From the NCBI GenBank assembly GCA_905221605.1, contig CAJNDS010000626.1, forward strand, positions 1 to 64,000: 64,000 nucleotides of DNA, in the 5' to 3' direction. A program made the translations under genes and the position numbers. How positions within the stretch are numbered: position 1 is the stretch's first letter; every line of letters begins with the position of its first letter. The notes below the pieces were generated by a model, which worked only from the letters and a program-made list of their open reading frames with translations, did not search any database and was not told the DNA's origin. Of the stretch, positions 10,070 through 22,809 are shown one piece after another. The stretch comes from Symbiodinium natans (lineage: Eukaryota > Sar > Dinophyceae > Suessiales > Symbiodiniaceae).

Positions 10070-12780
10070 CAAAAGCCACAATCTCTGTTCTTTCAAGTTT
10101 TGGATGACAAAAAGCAACACCAGCAAGCAGGCGTTGCGGTTTCAAAGCCAGCATACCACAATACTGTCAAAACTGCTCTGCCCCAACTGCAAGAGTTGAT
10201 ACAACACGTGCTTTTGATCTGGAGGGCTTTGCTCTTTCAGGTTTAGGATGACAAGAAGCAACACCAGCAGACACTGCTCTTTCAGAATTGCCAGCATACC
10301 ACAATACTGTCAAAACCCCTCTGCCCCAACTGCAAAAATTGATAAAGCACGATTTTTTTGATCTCGGGAGGCTTTGCTCTTTAGGTTTTGGATGAAAAGA
10401 AGCAACACCACCAGACGTTGCTGTTTCAAAGTTCTCCCAGCATACCACAATACTGTCAAAGCCGCTCTGCCCCAACTGAAAACTTGAATACAGCATGTTT
10501 TTGGGATCCTTGAAGGTTTTTTCCTTCAGGTCTAGGACGACAAGAAGCAACACTAGCGGGTATTGCCCTTTCAACATTCAGCCAACATGCCGCAAAACTG
10601 TTCTTCCCCAACTGCAAGAGTTGATACAGCACGTTTTCGAGGGCTTCGCTCTTTCAGGTTGAGGATGACAAAAAGCAACACCAGCAAACACTGCTCTTTC
10701 AAAATTCAGCCAGCATACCACAATACTCTCAATACCCCTCTGCCCTTTCAGGTTGAGGATGAAAAGAAGCAACACCAACAGGCCAAAGCCTGAAGCCTTA
10801 CCGCCAGAGACTGCCCGGGCCTGGAACCTTAAGTCAAAGACTGCCTGGCCTAGAGCCCTAAGCCAAAAACTGCGCGGCCTGGAGCCTCAAACCAAAGACT
10901 GCCCTTAAGCCAAAGTCTTAAGCCAGAGACTGCCCAGCTTGGAGCCCTAAGCCCAAGACTGCCCAGCTCTGCCTGCAGCCTTAAGCCAGAAACTGCCCGG
11001 CTTGGAGCCTTAAGGTTAGGGGTTGGGGGTGGTTCAGGTACAGGCCAGCCCGACCCCTTTACTATTCTTTTAAAACTTAGTGAGCATACCACAAAACTGT
11101 CAAAAACGCTCTGCCCCAACTGCAAGAGTTGATACAACACGTGCTTTTTGATCTCGAAGGCTCTGTTCCTTCAGGTTTAGGATGACAAAAAGCAACACCA
11201 GCAGACGTTGCTGTTTCAAACTTCTGCCAGCATACCACAACACTGTCAAACCGCTCTGCCCCAATTGCAACTGTTGATACAACATGCTTTTTTGATCTTG
11301 AGGGCTCTGTCCTTTCAGGTTTAGGATGACAAGAAGCAACACCATTGTTCAAAACTCGGCCAGCATACCAGAAAACTATCAAAACCGCTCTCACCCAACT
11401 GCGATGTTTGATACAGCACGGCTTTTTGATCTCGAGGGCTCTGCTCTTTTCAGGTTTAGGATGACAAAAAGCAACACCAGCAGACGTTGCTGTTTCAAAC
11501 TTTTGCCAGCATACCACAACACTGTCAAACCGCTCTGCCCCAATTGACTGTTGATACAACATGCTTTTTTGATCTTGAGGGCTCTGTCCTTTCAGGTTTA
11601 GGATGACAAGAAGCAACACCATTGTTCAAAACTCGGCCAGCATACCAGAAAACTGTCAAAACCGCTCTCACCCAACTGCGATGTTTGATACAGCACGGCT
11701 TTTTGATCTCGAGGGCTCTGCCCTTTCAGGTTTAGGATGACAAAAAAGCAACACCAGAAGACACTGCTCGGTCACTGTATACAGCACGCTCTTGTGATCT
11801 GGAAGGCTTCGCTCTTTCAGGTTTAGGGTGAGAAACAAGAACAACACCAGCGGACATTACTCTTTCAGAATTCAGCCAGCATACCACAAAACTCTCAAAA
11901 ACGCTTTGCCCCAACTGCAAAATTGATACAGCACGTTCTTTTGATCTCGAAGGCTTTTTTCTTTGAGGTTTAGGGTGACAAGAAGCAACACCAACAGGTA
12001 TAGCACTTTCAAAACCAGCCAGCATACCAGAAAACTGTCAAAACCGATCTGCCCCAACTGCAGATTTGATACAGCACGCTTTTTGGATCTCCAAAACTTT
12101 GTTCTTTCAGGTTTAGGGTGACAAGAAGCAACACCGGCAAACATTACTCTTTCAAAAATCAGCCAGCAGACCACAATACTCCAAAACCGCTCTGCCCCAA
12201 CTGCAGAACTTGACACAACACGTTTTTCGATCTTCTTCTTTCAGGTTTGAATGACAAGAAACAACACCAGCAGGTATTGCTTTTTCAACACCAGCCAGCA
12301 TAGCACAAAACTGTCAAAACCGATCTGCCCCAACTGCAAAACTTGATACAGCATGCTTTTTTGATCTCGCAGGCTTTGTTCTTTATACCACAAAAACCGT
12401 CAAAACCGCTCTGCTCACCACAACACTGTCAAACCGCATTGCCGCAACTGCAAGTTTTGATACAACATGCTTTTTTGAGGTTTAGGACGACAAGAAGCAA
12501 CAACATTTTCCATATCTCGGCCAAACTGTCAACCCCCAACTGCGAGAACGGTTGTTTTGATCTCGAAGGCTCTGCTCTTTCAGGTTTAGGAGATTTAGAG
12601 GCACCACCAGATGAACCCAGCCGGCATATCATTAACCGCTCTGCTCCAAAATGCAACATGTTGTTTGTCTGTACGGGCAACTTTGGATGACAAAAGTGAC
12701 ACCAGCAGACACTGCTTTCAATCTCTCCTCGCAGCATCAAAACTGTTGTTGCGCCAGCTTCTCTTCTCAAACTATACAAA
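10070..12780. repeat. ~140-bp satellite array, about 18 degenerate monomers
   Basis: Each monomer has the order CTGCCCCAACTGCAA, GTTGATACA, TTTGATCT, CTTTCAGGTTTAGGATGAC, AGAAGCAACACCAGCA and CCAGCATACCACAA. About 18 AGCAACACCA cores are visible, although some monomers are truncated. A pair of ~270-bp blocks (about 11195-11460 and 11465-11730) is nearly identical, showing local higher-order amplification. Long minus-strand frames crossing the array are repeat-driven and are not called. Most monomers contain a telomere-like GGTTTAGG directly after TTTCAG. Confidence 0.85.
10795..11035. repeat. AAGCCAGAGACTGCC repeat interrupting the satellite
   Basis: Seven or so ~30-bp units of the form TTAAGCCAGAGACTGCCCGGCTTGGAGCC lie between satellite monomers. 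This looks like a separate tandem repeat inserted into or grown within the array. Confidence 0.65.
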
Positions 12781-12952
12781 GAGAATGAACGACCCTGGCT
12801 GCAAACACGTCAACTCGTTCAGATACTGAAGACTGTTCGGCAGGGGAAACAGATCAGACTGCCCTGCAAAGCATCCTTCATTCTAGGCAGCATTGGCACC
12901 ACAACAATTTCACCTCCTGTAATTGACAGAAACCATGCTTCGCAAACAGGTC

Positions 12953-13885
12953 TCAGCAAAGCCCAAGGGATGCACACTCTAGGCATACATCCCAATCGCA
13001 GGTGTCACATCTCCATGTGTGATCCTGCTCCTTGACACTTCCGCATAAGTCACAGGACACCCTGTTCCAATGAACGAGAGGGATGTCCCTCCGACCAACC
13101 CGCTTTGAGGAGGTCGACGTGCCCAACGGTTTTAACATGAGGTCGTAACCTTGGGGGCAAAATTTCCTTGGTGGCTCACGATCATGGGGGCAGAGCTTCT
13201 TCGCCGGCTCTTGTTTCACCACCTGCGACTGCTTCGCAGCGGGTTCTGTCTTTACCCCCAGGTCATTTTGCAGCACATTCTCAAGTTTGACAGTGGCACG
13301 GGCCCGCTTTGCAGGTCGAACCAAGACAAGTTCCACATTGCTGCTGTCACTGTCGCAAACCTCAGATGGAGATTTAACCGAAAGGTCTTCTGGGGCTGCC
13401 TCGGAAGCCTCGGGCACAGAAGCCTCACCTGGCGGACTTGCAGGCGCGGGTGCTTTGCACACACTAGGAAGTCCTCGAGCACCTCCTCCGGAATTGAATC
13501 CTTTAACAACATAGCATAAATTTCTTTCTCAAGGTGTTGGTTCTGCCAAAACTTTATCTGATCAAGCAAATCCGCAAAGGGATCCACTTGGCGTGCTGAA
13601 CATCTTGCAGTCCACAAAAACTCTGACAGAAGACCGCCGTAGCTGTCTCGACTCACCTTCTTGGCGCCTTTGGCTCGCAAAAAAGGCCTTCAAGCGGCCG
13701 AAAAGCCCTTCAGCTGCGTTCGTTGACACCACAACTTCCTTTCCAAAAATTGTTTCTGGAAAACTTACGGCGTTTGTAATTCACGCAGCAATGCACAAAG
13801 CCAGAGTCTGGCTTTGACAACCAAGCATACATCTTGAAGCTGTCTGTAAAAATCAAACTGCCAGCAACAACATGTCTTCAAATAA
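12953..13885 (-). pseudogene. IS1595/ISXO2-like DDE transposase relic with a C-terminal ZZ-like zinc finger
   Basis: Read on the minus strand: GSLIFTDSFKMYAWL and GFVHCCVNY (~13870-13790), then in another frame VVVSTNAAEGLFGRLKAFLR and LLSEFLW (~13740-13615). These match the TD, hH-x-x-VN, N-A-x-E-G and LxEFxWR landmarks of the ISXO2-like (DDE_Tnp_IS1595) fold. After DSIPEEVLEDFLVC a two-base slip in a TG run (plus ~13452-13466) moves the reading into a Ser/Glu/Lys-rich linker. The end is CDLC-x9-WRCDTCDWDVCLEC, a ZZ-type or C1-like finger. At least two frameshifts make it non-functional. Sequence up to ~14420 may hold the decayed N-terminus. Confidence 0.55.
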
Positions 13886-13889
13886 AAGC

Positions 13890-15300
13890 TTCAAGGTGCA
13901 AGCACTCCTGTCCGGAATCTCCAAAAGAAGGCAATGCCCTGGCGTGTTAGAAGCATTTTGTGGCTGTGTGTCGCTCGTTTGAATTCTGCTTAGCTTGGCG
14001 GCAAAGGCAAAATCGTGTGGTTGACAAGACGTTTCTTACAAAGAAGAAGCGTTGCAAAGGTGGTTTCCAAGGCCGCCCAACGGCTGGAACCAAAAAATGT
14101 GTGCTTGACATGCTCGAGTTGGACTTTGAAACTTGACGAGCCAGCTAAAAACCCAGTTCAGTTCTTCGAACTGACCTTTGCCTGCTGTCAAGCAGTCTGT
14201 AAGGTGCGTCTGACGCGAACCAGTGCAAAGAAGCAAGATATTGCGCAGGTGTGTAGTTGTTTGCTAGGTACTTTAAAAAAGCGTTTCTGGACGACGCCAG
14301 GTAAGCTTCTTTGTTGAAGGACTTCCACTTATGCCCTGCTGGCCAATGCAACGGCAAGACAAGCAAATTCCACCAAACTAAGAACCACAACGCCTGGCGG
14401 CTAGAAGGCCACAACTTGTTTAACGCCTTATCCGCAGTCAGGAACTTGCCGTCTATGGCACGTGGAAGATGCTGGAAAAGTCTGGTGCCAAACTTTCAAA
14501 AAGACTTTAAGCCAAATACTGTTTAACCGCTCTACCTAGAGGCTGGGCCTGCGCCGCCCGTCGACGGCTTTAGCATTCCAGTTATTAAGCACCCTGCGCC
14601 AATTGGAGCTGGCGCAGCGCCACTTTGCTTTTATAAGTAACGTCCACAGTTGTTTCCACATGCCGTAGAAGTTGGATTAAAGCCAGATTCTTCTGCTGAC
14701 ACGGTGGATTGGGCCAGTCGATAAACGTCCAACCTGCACCAACCCTTCCATTGTGCTTTGCGGCCGCCCAGCAACATTCCGCAACCGTAAGTCACAAGTG
14801 TATCAGAAGCGTCAGTGCCAACTAAGGTCTTTGCTCAAGAAAGATTTCTGTCTTCTTAATATTCCTTACTGTGGAGCACATATTTCTTGGAGAACATCCT
14901 CGCAGCCAAAGGCACGCTCCGGATTCGAATGATGTCGCACCAGTAGCTACATGATGGTGGTTTTGAGAATCTGGCAGTGTCGCAATTTGCGATTCCCCGC
15001 ATGCTCTGTGCTGTATGATTGCACCGGGACTTTACCTGTTCTTGGGTGGTTGCGTGGTGTGTTTGGTGGTTTGAGCGCGCTGACTTTGTTTTACTTGTTA
15101 TGTCGAGCCCAACAAGACCGGCCTACTGCGCTACTGATGTAGTGCAGAGGCGTTAGTCCAAAAAAACTCCCAAGCCCTGTGGGAAGGCCTACCTTCGGAA
15201 GTGCCGGACACGCAAGAAGTTGTGGGAGCGGATATCGAATTTGCGCCTTTTGACAGAGGACAAGAGATATTGGTTCCCCCGAAAGTAGAATTAGTGGAAC
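13890..15300. other. No confident gene
   Basis: The first part may be decayed N-terminal transposase sequence. The frame 14951-15142 (plus, 63 aa) lacks recognisable features. Nothing else is supported. Confidence 0.35.
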
Positions 15301-15307
15301 TGGAGCT

Positions 15308-15900
15308 ACTGCGGGGGCACTCAAACGTGTCCTACGCTTCTTGTGTCTTTCTGGGGTCGGATTTGGCTTCACTTGAGGCACATTCTCCAAACCCCCAGCA
15401 AAGGGCCTACCTTGTCCCAAATCAATAAGTGTTGTCGAAAATCCCCTTTCCCCAATAGCAATGTTGCAACACGTTGGTCATGTCAGACCGACCTTCGGCA
15501 TCCAACATTGCCATTGGGGGCTCGGGGGCACATGCAAGGGCTTGTGACCGGAGACAAGCATCCTTTTCCAGGCTCTTCAGGTTCCAAGTCCTTGCAATTT
15601 CAAGGTAGCTCTCAAGGTCGGGCTGCGCTGCTTACTGCGTTCTGCAGACCCTGCATGTAACACTGCAGCAACCTGCAGACCCTGCAGACCTGCAGCAAGC
15701 ATGCGGAATCTGCAGCAAGCCTGCAGGCCCTGCAGCAGCCTGACGCAGCAAGCTTGCAGACCCCTGCAGCAAGCCTACAGCTGCAGGGTCTGTAGGCTGT
15801 CGGCAAGCCTGCAGACCCTGCAGCAGCCTGCAGGCCAGCAGCGCCTGCGGGCAACCTGCAGACCCTGCCGCACGCCGCCCCTACAGACCCTACAGCAAGC
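15308..15900. repeat. Segmental duplication, copy 1, ending in CTGCAG-rich repeats
   Basis: From ACTGCGGGGGCACTCAAACG the next ~350 bp is almost identical to 17036 onward, and both copies run into a CTGCAGACCCTGCAG-type short repeat (15640-15910 here). Confidence 0.85.
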
Positions 15901-16599
15901 CTGCAAAACCTGCTGCCTGCCTCTCCCCCAGCCTGCATGGCTTCCAGTCTTCAATTACTTGGGCATTTTCCTGCATTCACACAGAGTCCATTTCCCCTTG
16001 TAAACACAAAGGCTTGAAGGCCCCAGAGTCTGCAGGAAGCTTGAAAGCCCCTGACCTGTAGAACTGCAAATTAAAAACCAGGTGTCACATGCTCCGCGCT
16101 GTAGGAAAAGCTGGATTTTTCCGCCAGTCTAATTTCATGAAAACTAGTACTACACGCTCCGCGCTGTGGGAAAAGCTGGATTTCGCCTCGGGTGTAATTT
16201 CATCAAAACTGGTACTACACGCTCCGCGCTGGGGAAAAACCACAGTGTACTACATGAATGCATAGTTTTTTCAAAACTTTAAGGTTCATGTAATGTTTCT
16301 ACTTGGAATCAAGGTACTACACGCTGTTTTCCCGCATTTTTTGAGTGTAGTACTCGTGTACAGGTCTGCTACACGCGCTTTCTCAAGGGTTATACGGTTT
16401 ACCAGTCTTTCAAATACTCAAGTAAGGCCTCACAATCGCCTTCAAGGGCTCCAAAACCTCATCAGGACCTCCAGAGCCTCCAACTTTTGCGGGCTGCCCG
16501 TTGGAAAAACCGCTGAAAAACGTGGTATCGCGCGGGTCCACATTCAGGACCGACAAACGACGAGAAACATAGGACGCATCAGAGTACCCCCCCAGTGGC

Positions 16600-17035
16600 A
16601 ACCTGAATGGCGCCTTTATGAATAAGTACAGGCCCACCACCGACCGCTTGCCACGCAGCGGTGCATTTTATTGTCTTATGTCGGGAGCGGTCCTCACGTC
16701 GGGCAAAATTTCGGCGAGCTTCAAAAGTGTGTCTTCTTATCAGAAATCGCACAGTTTTTGGCCTTCATTTTGAGGCCAGAAATTGGGTCCCAAAACTGGG
16801 TCTGCCTGATTCGAAAACTCTTAGAGAAGATCCCATTTCGGGCTTCGCTTTGGGGCCCAAAAATAGGACCCCAGAATGGGCCGTGAAACGTGGCAAGTGT
16901 GCTTTCAATTTTGCGGAGACACGCAAAGCATGCACCACATGTTTGGGTCGGACGCAAAGATAGTCAGCGTCGTTTGAAACTGTTGGCAATAGCGTCATAA
17001 CGGAACAGGTATTGCACATGACAAGCTGAATTGCA
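16600..17035. repeat. Segment present again, inverted and split, at 17612-18090
   Basis: The complement of ~16600-16775 is found at ~17612-17790, and the complement of ~16735-17035 follows at ~17793-18090, joined at ~17790. Shared landmarks are CCACGCAGCGGTGCATTTTA, GCCAGAAATTGGGTCCCAAA and ACATGTTTGGGTC. Confidence 0.8.
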
Positions 17036-17610
17036 ACTGCGGGGGCACTCAAACGTGTCCTACGCTTCTTGTGTCTTTCTGGGGTCGGATTTGGCTTCAC
17101 TTGAGGCACATTCTCCAAACCCCCAGCAAAGGGCCTACCTTGTCCCAAATCAATAAGTGTTGTCGAAAATCCCCTTTTCCCAATAGCAATGTTGCAACAC
17201 GTTGGTCATGTCAGACCCACCTTCGGCATCCAACATTGCCATTGGGGGGCTCGGGGGCACATGCAAGGGCTTGTAACCGGAGACAAGCATCCTTTCCAGG
17301 CTCTTCAGGTTCCAAGTCCTTGCAATTTCAAGGCAGCTCTCAAGGTCGGGCTGCGCTGCTTACTGCGTTCTGCGGACCCTGCATGTAACACTGCAGCAAC
17401 CTGCAGACCCTGCAGACCTGCACATGCGGAATCTGCAGCAAAGCCTGCAGGCCCTGCAGCAGCCTGATAGACCCTGACCTCGCAGCAAGCCCACAGCTGC
17501 AGGGTCTGTTGGCTGTCGGCAAGTCTGCAGACCCTGCAGCAGCCTGCAGGCCAGCAGCCTGCGGGCAACCTGCAAACCCTGCCGCACGCCGCCCCAACAG
17601 ACCCTACAGC
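17036..17610. repeat. Segmental duplication, copy 2, with CTGCAG-rich tail
   Basis: Second copy of 15308-15900, with small indels; its CTGCAG block is 17380-17585. Remnants of the same repeat recur at 18105-18200. Confidence 0.85.
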
Positions 17611-19306
17611 CTCAAAATGAAGGCCAAAAACTGTGCGATTTCGATGAGAAGACACACTTTTGAAGCTTGCCGAAATTTTGTCCGACGTGAGGACCGCTCC
17701 CGACAAGACAATAAAATGCACCGCTGCGTGGCAAGCGGTCGGTGGGCCTGTACTTATTCATAGAGGCGCCATTCAGGTTGCCACTGTTGCAATTCAGCTT
17801 GTCATGTGCAATACCTGTTCCGTTATGACGCTGTTGCCAACAGTTTCAAGCGACCGCCAACTATCTTTGCGTCTGACCCAAACATGTGGTGCATGCTTGC
17901 GTGTCTCCGCAAATTGAAAGCACACTTGCCATTTCACGGCCCATTCTGGGTCTATTTTTGAGCCTTAAAGCGGACCCGAAATGGGATCTTCTCGAGAGTT
18001 TCGAATCAGGCAGACCCAGTTTTGGGACCCAATTTCTGGCCTCAAAATAAAGGCCAAAACTGTGCGATTTCTGATGAGAAGACACACTCGTGTGTCGGTC
18101 CTGAACGCTGCAGGGTCTGCGCTTGCCGACAGCCTACAGACCTTGCAGCTGTAGGCTTGCTGCAGGGGTCTGCAAGCTTGCTGCGCAGGGTCTGCAGAAC
18201 GCAGTTGGCAGCACAGTTGGGCGCGTGGATTTGCTCTGGAACCACTGCCCAATGCGGTTTACTGCGTCCCTTTTCAATCCGCGCGTGAGTGTGACGGCGT
18301 TGCTAAGTATCTGACCCACCTGCTGGGGGAGACCAAAATCCTGACGCCGCCCAGGAAGAAGCCTGCCCCTCGAGTGGATCCGTCCTTTGAGCAAAGCGGG
18401 CATACAGCAAGCTCCACAAGGCCTTCGCCTCCTCTCTGTGCGGGCTGGCCAACTCAATTCTGAATCGGCCATCGAAGTGGACTCTCCGGAAAACAGCCCT
18501 GTGCCCGCAGGAAGTGCCAGTACAAGTATGGCGGCAGTGCCGAAAGCTGATGTCCCTGCACAGCATAGCTGTACGGATCTTGGCGAGCCTGGTGTTGGCA
18601 CGCTAAGAGCTGGGCGGTAGAGTGTGTGGCACGCCGAGACAGGCCAAGAAGGGTCGGCTCGTGGCCTTTCCCAAAGAGCACAAAACAAACAGAGGACCTG
18701 TCCACGCATACCTTCGGGCCTCGGTGACTCTCGCTGCAACCACTGTGCCTCCTTCCGGCCAGTCTCAGCCGTTTCTGCTGCACTGGGCTCCGAGATTCTT
18801 CCTAAGTCGGAATCCCGCACTCACCGATTTCTACATCTTCGTGCTGGCTCCCGCCACGCTACCTGGAGACCAACTGCTAGTGCCCATCTTTTTTTTTTGG
18901 ACCGACGCCTCTTTACTACATCAGCAGCGCAGTAGGCCGTTCTTGTGGGTCTCAACACTAGAGGTGAAACAGAGCAGGTACAAGAACCAAACACAACCAC
19001 CAAAACCCGCAGCAACCCGCCAAAACCAAAGCGCCAAACGTCTATGTGTCCCCCGCGCTCAGTACTCGAGGTCGTCGCAGAAGTCCAGGTGTAATCGAGC
19101 AGAGCATGCGGGAGGGTCGCAAAATGCGAGGGTTTGCCAGATCATCAAAATCACCATCATGAAGCCACTGGTGCAACGACGGTCAGCACGGAAAGCTGTA
19201 AATCGAAGAAGGACAGCAGAGTTACCGACCGACACGGTCAGGTACCAGGCACACAGTAGCGAAAAGGGAAGGTACAAATTGGCCAACTTTCCCAGAGGAG
19301 AGGCAA

Positions 19307-19994
19307 GGCCAGCACGCGCCCCATGGTGGTCAGCCAGTGGGGACTTGTTAGCAAGAACAACGGATGCAAGACCAGCCCAGGGCACCCCCTGGTGGTCAGC
19401 CAGTGGAGCAGCCCCGAGCAACAGCCGACACCACTTGCGGTTCTATTATTGAAGCCCGGCAAAAGTTCCCAACAGCCAGGCGCACAACTGTGCCCAGTCT
19501 GACCACATTCCCAAGTAGAAACTGGGGCCGCAGTCAGCAGGGCCCTCCAAGCTTCCCAGGGAGGAAGCCTGCGAGTAGCAGCAGCTACCGATTCCGAGGG
19601 GAAAGACTACCAGACAGCAGTCAAACCCTCACTCTAGCCTGCAGCAAAGGAAAGGCCAGCGCGTGCCCCATGGTGGTCAGCCAGTGGGGACTTGACAGTA
19701 AGAACAGCGGATGCAAGACCAGCCCAGGGCACCCCATGGTGGTCAGCCAGTGGAGCAACCCCGAGCAACAGCCAACACAGAATGCGGTTCGCTAATTGGA
19801 AGACGAACTCAGAGTTCCCAACATCCAGGCGCACAACTGTGTTCAGCCCGGCCACATATCCAAGTAGAACCTGGGGCTGCAGTCAGCAGAGTCCTCCTAG
19901 TTTCCCAGGGAGGAAACCTGCGAGTAGCAACAGCTACCGATTCAGAGGGGAGAGACTACCAGACAGCAGTCAAACCCTTACGCCGGCCCGCAGC
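19307..19994. repeat. Two ~345-bp tandem copies
   Basis: 19307-19646 and 19652-19994 align over their whole length. Each holds two CATGGTGGTCAGCCAGTGG-like subunits, then CAGGCGCACAACTGTG and GAGACTACCAGACAGCAG. Open frames here (18622-19452 and others) are not conserved between the copies, so I do not call them. Confidence 0.8.
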
Positions 19995-19997
19995 ACT

Positions 19998-21760
19998 TCA
20001 TTGCCATGGACCCTCCCAATCAGGGTGTCGCGGACGATACCGTGTAGAAGGCGTTTCAGCACGCTTACCTGATTTTTTGGCCTTCATGCTGACTCCCTCA
20101 ACAGCAGTTGGCGGGTCAGCGGCGGCGGTATTGCGGGGCAACAGACAGGCTTGCGTCAACTCCTCCTCATCGACCCCCCACGCTGGGATGCCAGTCGGGA
20201 TGGGAACTCCTACATGCCGTGCCATGGTGGCTTTGGCTGAATGCCACATCGTCCGAATGGCCTCCTGAACTTGCCAATACTGCACAGCACCTTCTTCCCG
20301 GGACTGGAAGGGAAAGGTGGAGAGGGCAGTTGCAAGGGCCAAGGGCTCAGGCTCCTTGGGGTTGCCGTGGCAGTACATTTTATACCAGAAGCTGTTGAGG
20401 CGTTGCTTAGTTGGGTGTTTGGATCGTGTAAGCCCCTTAAGGGCTGCCCAATGGGCGGTGGCAGCATCATACCAAGCAGGCCGGGCGCGTTGGGGCCCAT
20501 GTCTGTTCGGCGTTGTACTAAGTCCTTGCCAATGCTCATCCTCAAAGGGGTAGAAACATCCACTTCTCACAAGGCCGCAAGGTCAGTGGTACGCAGCTCC
20601 GAAAAACGCCAATCATGCACCTGAGCTTCGAACTCGTCTGCCGCCTCAGGTGTCTCTGCAGTAGGTGCAGGCGAAGCCTCCTCAGTGTCAGAAGAGATGC
20701 AACACACCTCCGAGGGGGCCTGTGTCGTAGCCGCAGAGGGCTCCAAGATTGTAGGCGGCGCAAGGAGGCTCTCCAAAGGCAGCACGCTCCAAATTGTAGA
20801 CGGACCAGAAGTGTTCAATGTCCTGGTTTGCAACGGAGGCAGCAAGGGCCTGCCGAATGGCATCAAGGAAGTGAACTGGTGGTACACTTGGCCTAAATTC
20901 TTGATACTGGCGGTGCCCCAGTGTTTGCGAGCCTTGAAGCGAAATCCGGACAAACGCATTAAAGCCAGGTTACTGTGCCAACCTGGCGGTTTCCAGATTC
21001 GTGTGCTTGGCAGCCTCCGCCCAGGCCTTCAAGGCCTCCTGCGATACCTGTCCGTGGACTTGGGGGAGTCCTTGGGGGTCCACCGCATATTTGGTTGCAG
21101 GGCACGTGGGCAGCTGATACGCACGACCAGCGAGAAAGGCCACCATGGCTGCAGGAGGCACATTGACCTGTAGGTCTGTAATGCGATTGTCCGTCTCAGG
21201 GAAGCCCAAGACTACAGGCAGCCCGGCTGCTCGTCCCAAGGGACCCTTCTGGTGAGACTCAAAGGCTGGCAAAAGCGCCCCCAACCAGTAGTCTGGGTCG
21301 GAGTAACACAACATGGCCGGAAAACTGGCGTTGCTGACCCCTGGCACATCTGCGACAGCAAAGAAGAGATCAGCGATGTACTGAGCAGTAGTCAGAAACC
21401 CGTACCCGACCAAAGAATCCGACAGCCTGGTTTTATCCAGCTGTGGTATTTGGCATGATAGTATGTCCGCCAAATCAATGTGCTGTAGCGCCCCTGAGAG
21501 TCGCAAGCACTGCGTGATGATGGGGTCATAGATTTTCAGGTAGGCTGCCGGGAAGGTCTGAGGAGGGTGTCTGCAATGCCCAATAAGGTGTCCGGTTCCT
21601 GGAGCTGGTGTGGCAGGCGCAGCAGCAACTCTTCATAGGTCCTATACGCTCGAAGTTGTTGCCCATGCGTCGTCAGATGAGTCGAATCACGCAAGCACAT
21701 GTAGGGCCTGGGCTTCACGCTCCTCCCAAAATGGTGCCCCGCCTCGAGCGCACGCCACAT
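19998..21760 (-). pseudogene. Long unrecognised minus-strand gene broken by frameshifts
   Basis: Not recognised. Four consecutive frames continue one another: 21760-21536, then IYDPIITQCLRLSGALQHID to NLETAR (21510-20975), then WHSNLALMRLSGFRFKARKH to TTDLAAL (20975-20567), then a frame rich in natural-looking segments (LNSFWYKMYCHGNPKEPE, to 19998). A one-base change near 20975 joins NLETAR to WHSNLALMRLSG. Other shifts lie near 21540 and 20570. The whole would be about 580 residues, mostly soluble and Ala/Pro-rich. It lies back to back with an RT/RNase H fragment, so it may be a retroelement-associated ORF. Confidence 0.4.
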
Positions 21761-22308
21761 GAGCCCACAAACAGAATTTTCACTTCCATGGGAAGGAGAC
21801 TCATTGCTCGGAGTCCTTCGATCACGGGCGCTGCTTGGCTCGCCAGGCCCCCTTGGCTTGGACCTGGGCGGCTCCTGGGAGCCGGTATTGTCATGGACAA
21901 GGGGCCGACTTTCTTTGCGGCCAGGGGAGGCCGGTAGACGCGGCCAGCTGGGTCAGGCCGGGGGGGGGCGTAGGGAGGTCATAAGTTGGCCCTGTCCGCT
22001 CACTGGCAGGCTTGGCACAGGGTGATCTCGATGCATCTCTGGCCCCGCCCCGCTAGGAAGAAGCTGTTCGCAAGGGTCGAGCTTTGGGGCCAGGAGGGGG
22101 GCGGACACCCGGTGGCGGGAGTTTGTGCGTCTCCCCGACCGACAGATCGCCGCTTCGCCGCGGAGTATCTGGTTTTGGGGTTGCTCCTCCGATCGGCCGG
22201 TCATGACCCTGGGGAGGATAAGCCAGCTGGTCCTCCGCAGTCCGAGCACTAGGTGCAGCCTGAGGGCTGGCGGCGGCCTCCTGTGCGTTAGCCTCTTCTA
22301 GACGCGCA

Positions 22309-22809
22309 GTGGGGCATTTCTATCGGGAATCTCCAGATGTTCGGGCGTCACCTAAGTCTGCCTTGGATCATTCAGACAAAATGGATGAACTTTTCGCCGA
22401 GGAACTTCAACAGGGTTGGATCCGCGAAGTTCCTGGCAAAGATGCGGAGCTCCGCAGTTCACACAAACATACGGCTGTGGGGAAACTCGGTGTGGTCAAT
22501 CCGAATTGCGACAACTCTGCGTCGGATGCGGCCTCTTGGAAAGGACTTTCACTGGCGAAAGGCCTCTGTTCTCTTCTCCGATCTTTCTTCTTGTTGCAGG
22601 AGCGCCAGTTCATATCCGTGCACATTGACCACGTACCAGGCTTCAAGAACGACCTCGCTGATGCGCTCAGTCGCGCTTATGACCCGACCTTGATCGGGTT
22701 TTCCTCCGATCAGCTCTGCTTTGTCCCCGGGACTGCTTTTCCTGCCACACTGCGTGCGTATACATACCCACTCGAGCTCGACATGTCCAGATTCCTGGCG
22801 TGTGCTTGA
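22309..22809 (+). pseudogene. Retroelement polyprotein scrap: RT edge joined to RNase H end
   Basis: A 166-aa frame starts with a segment resembling the N-terminal side of an RT (LFAEELQQGWIREVPG, then AVGKLGVV) and ends with VHIDHVPGFKNDLADALSRA, the C-terminal RNase H signature of DIRS- and gypsy-type elements. The RT palm that should lie between is missing, so this is an internally deleted copy. No LTRs or split repeats were found around it. Confidence 0.55.

Noticed and set aside
11077-12216. Long minus-strand frames over the satellite
   Set aside because: They repeat the same ~45-residue pattern dictated by the ~140-bp monomers and contain no motif.
18622-19452. 276-aa open frame on the plus strand
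   Set aside because: It crosses the tandem-duplicated region, its composition is repeat-like, and the frame is not kept in the second copy.
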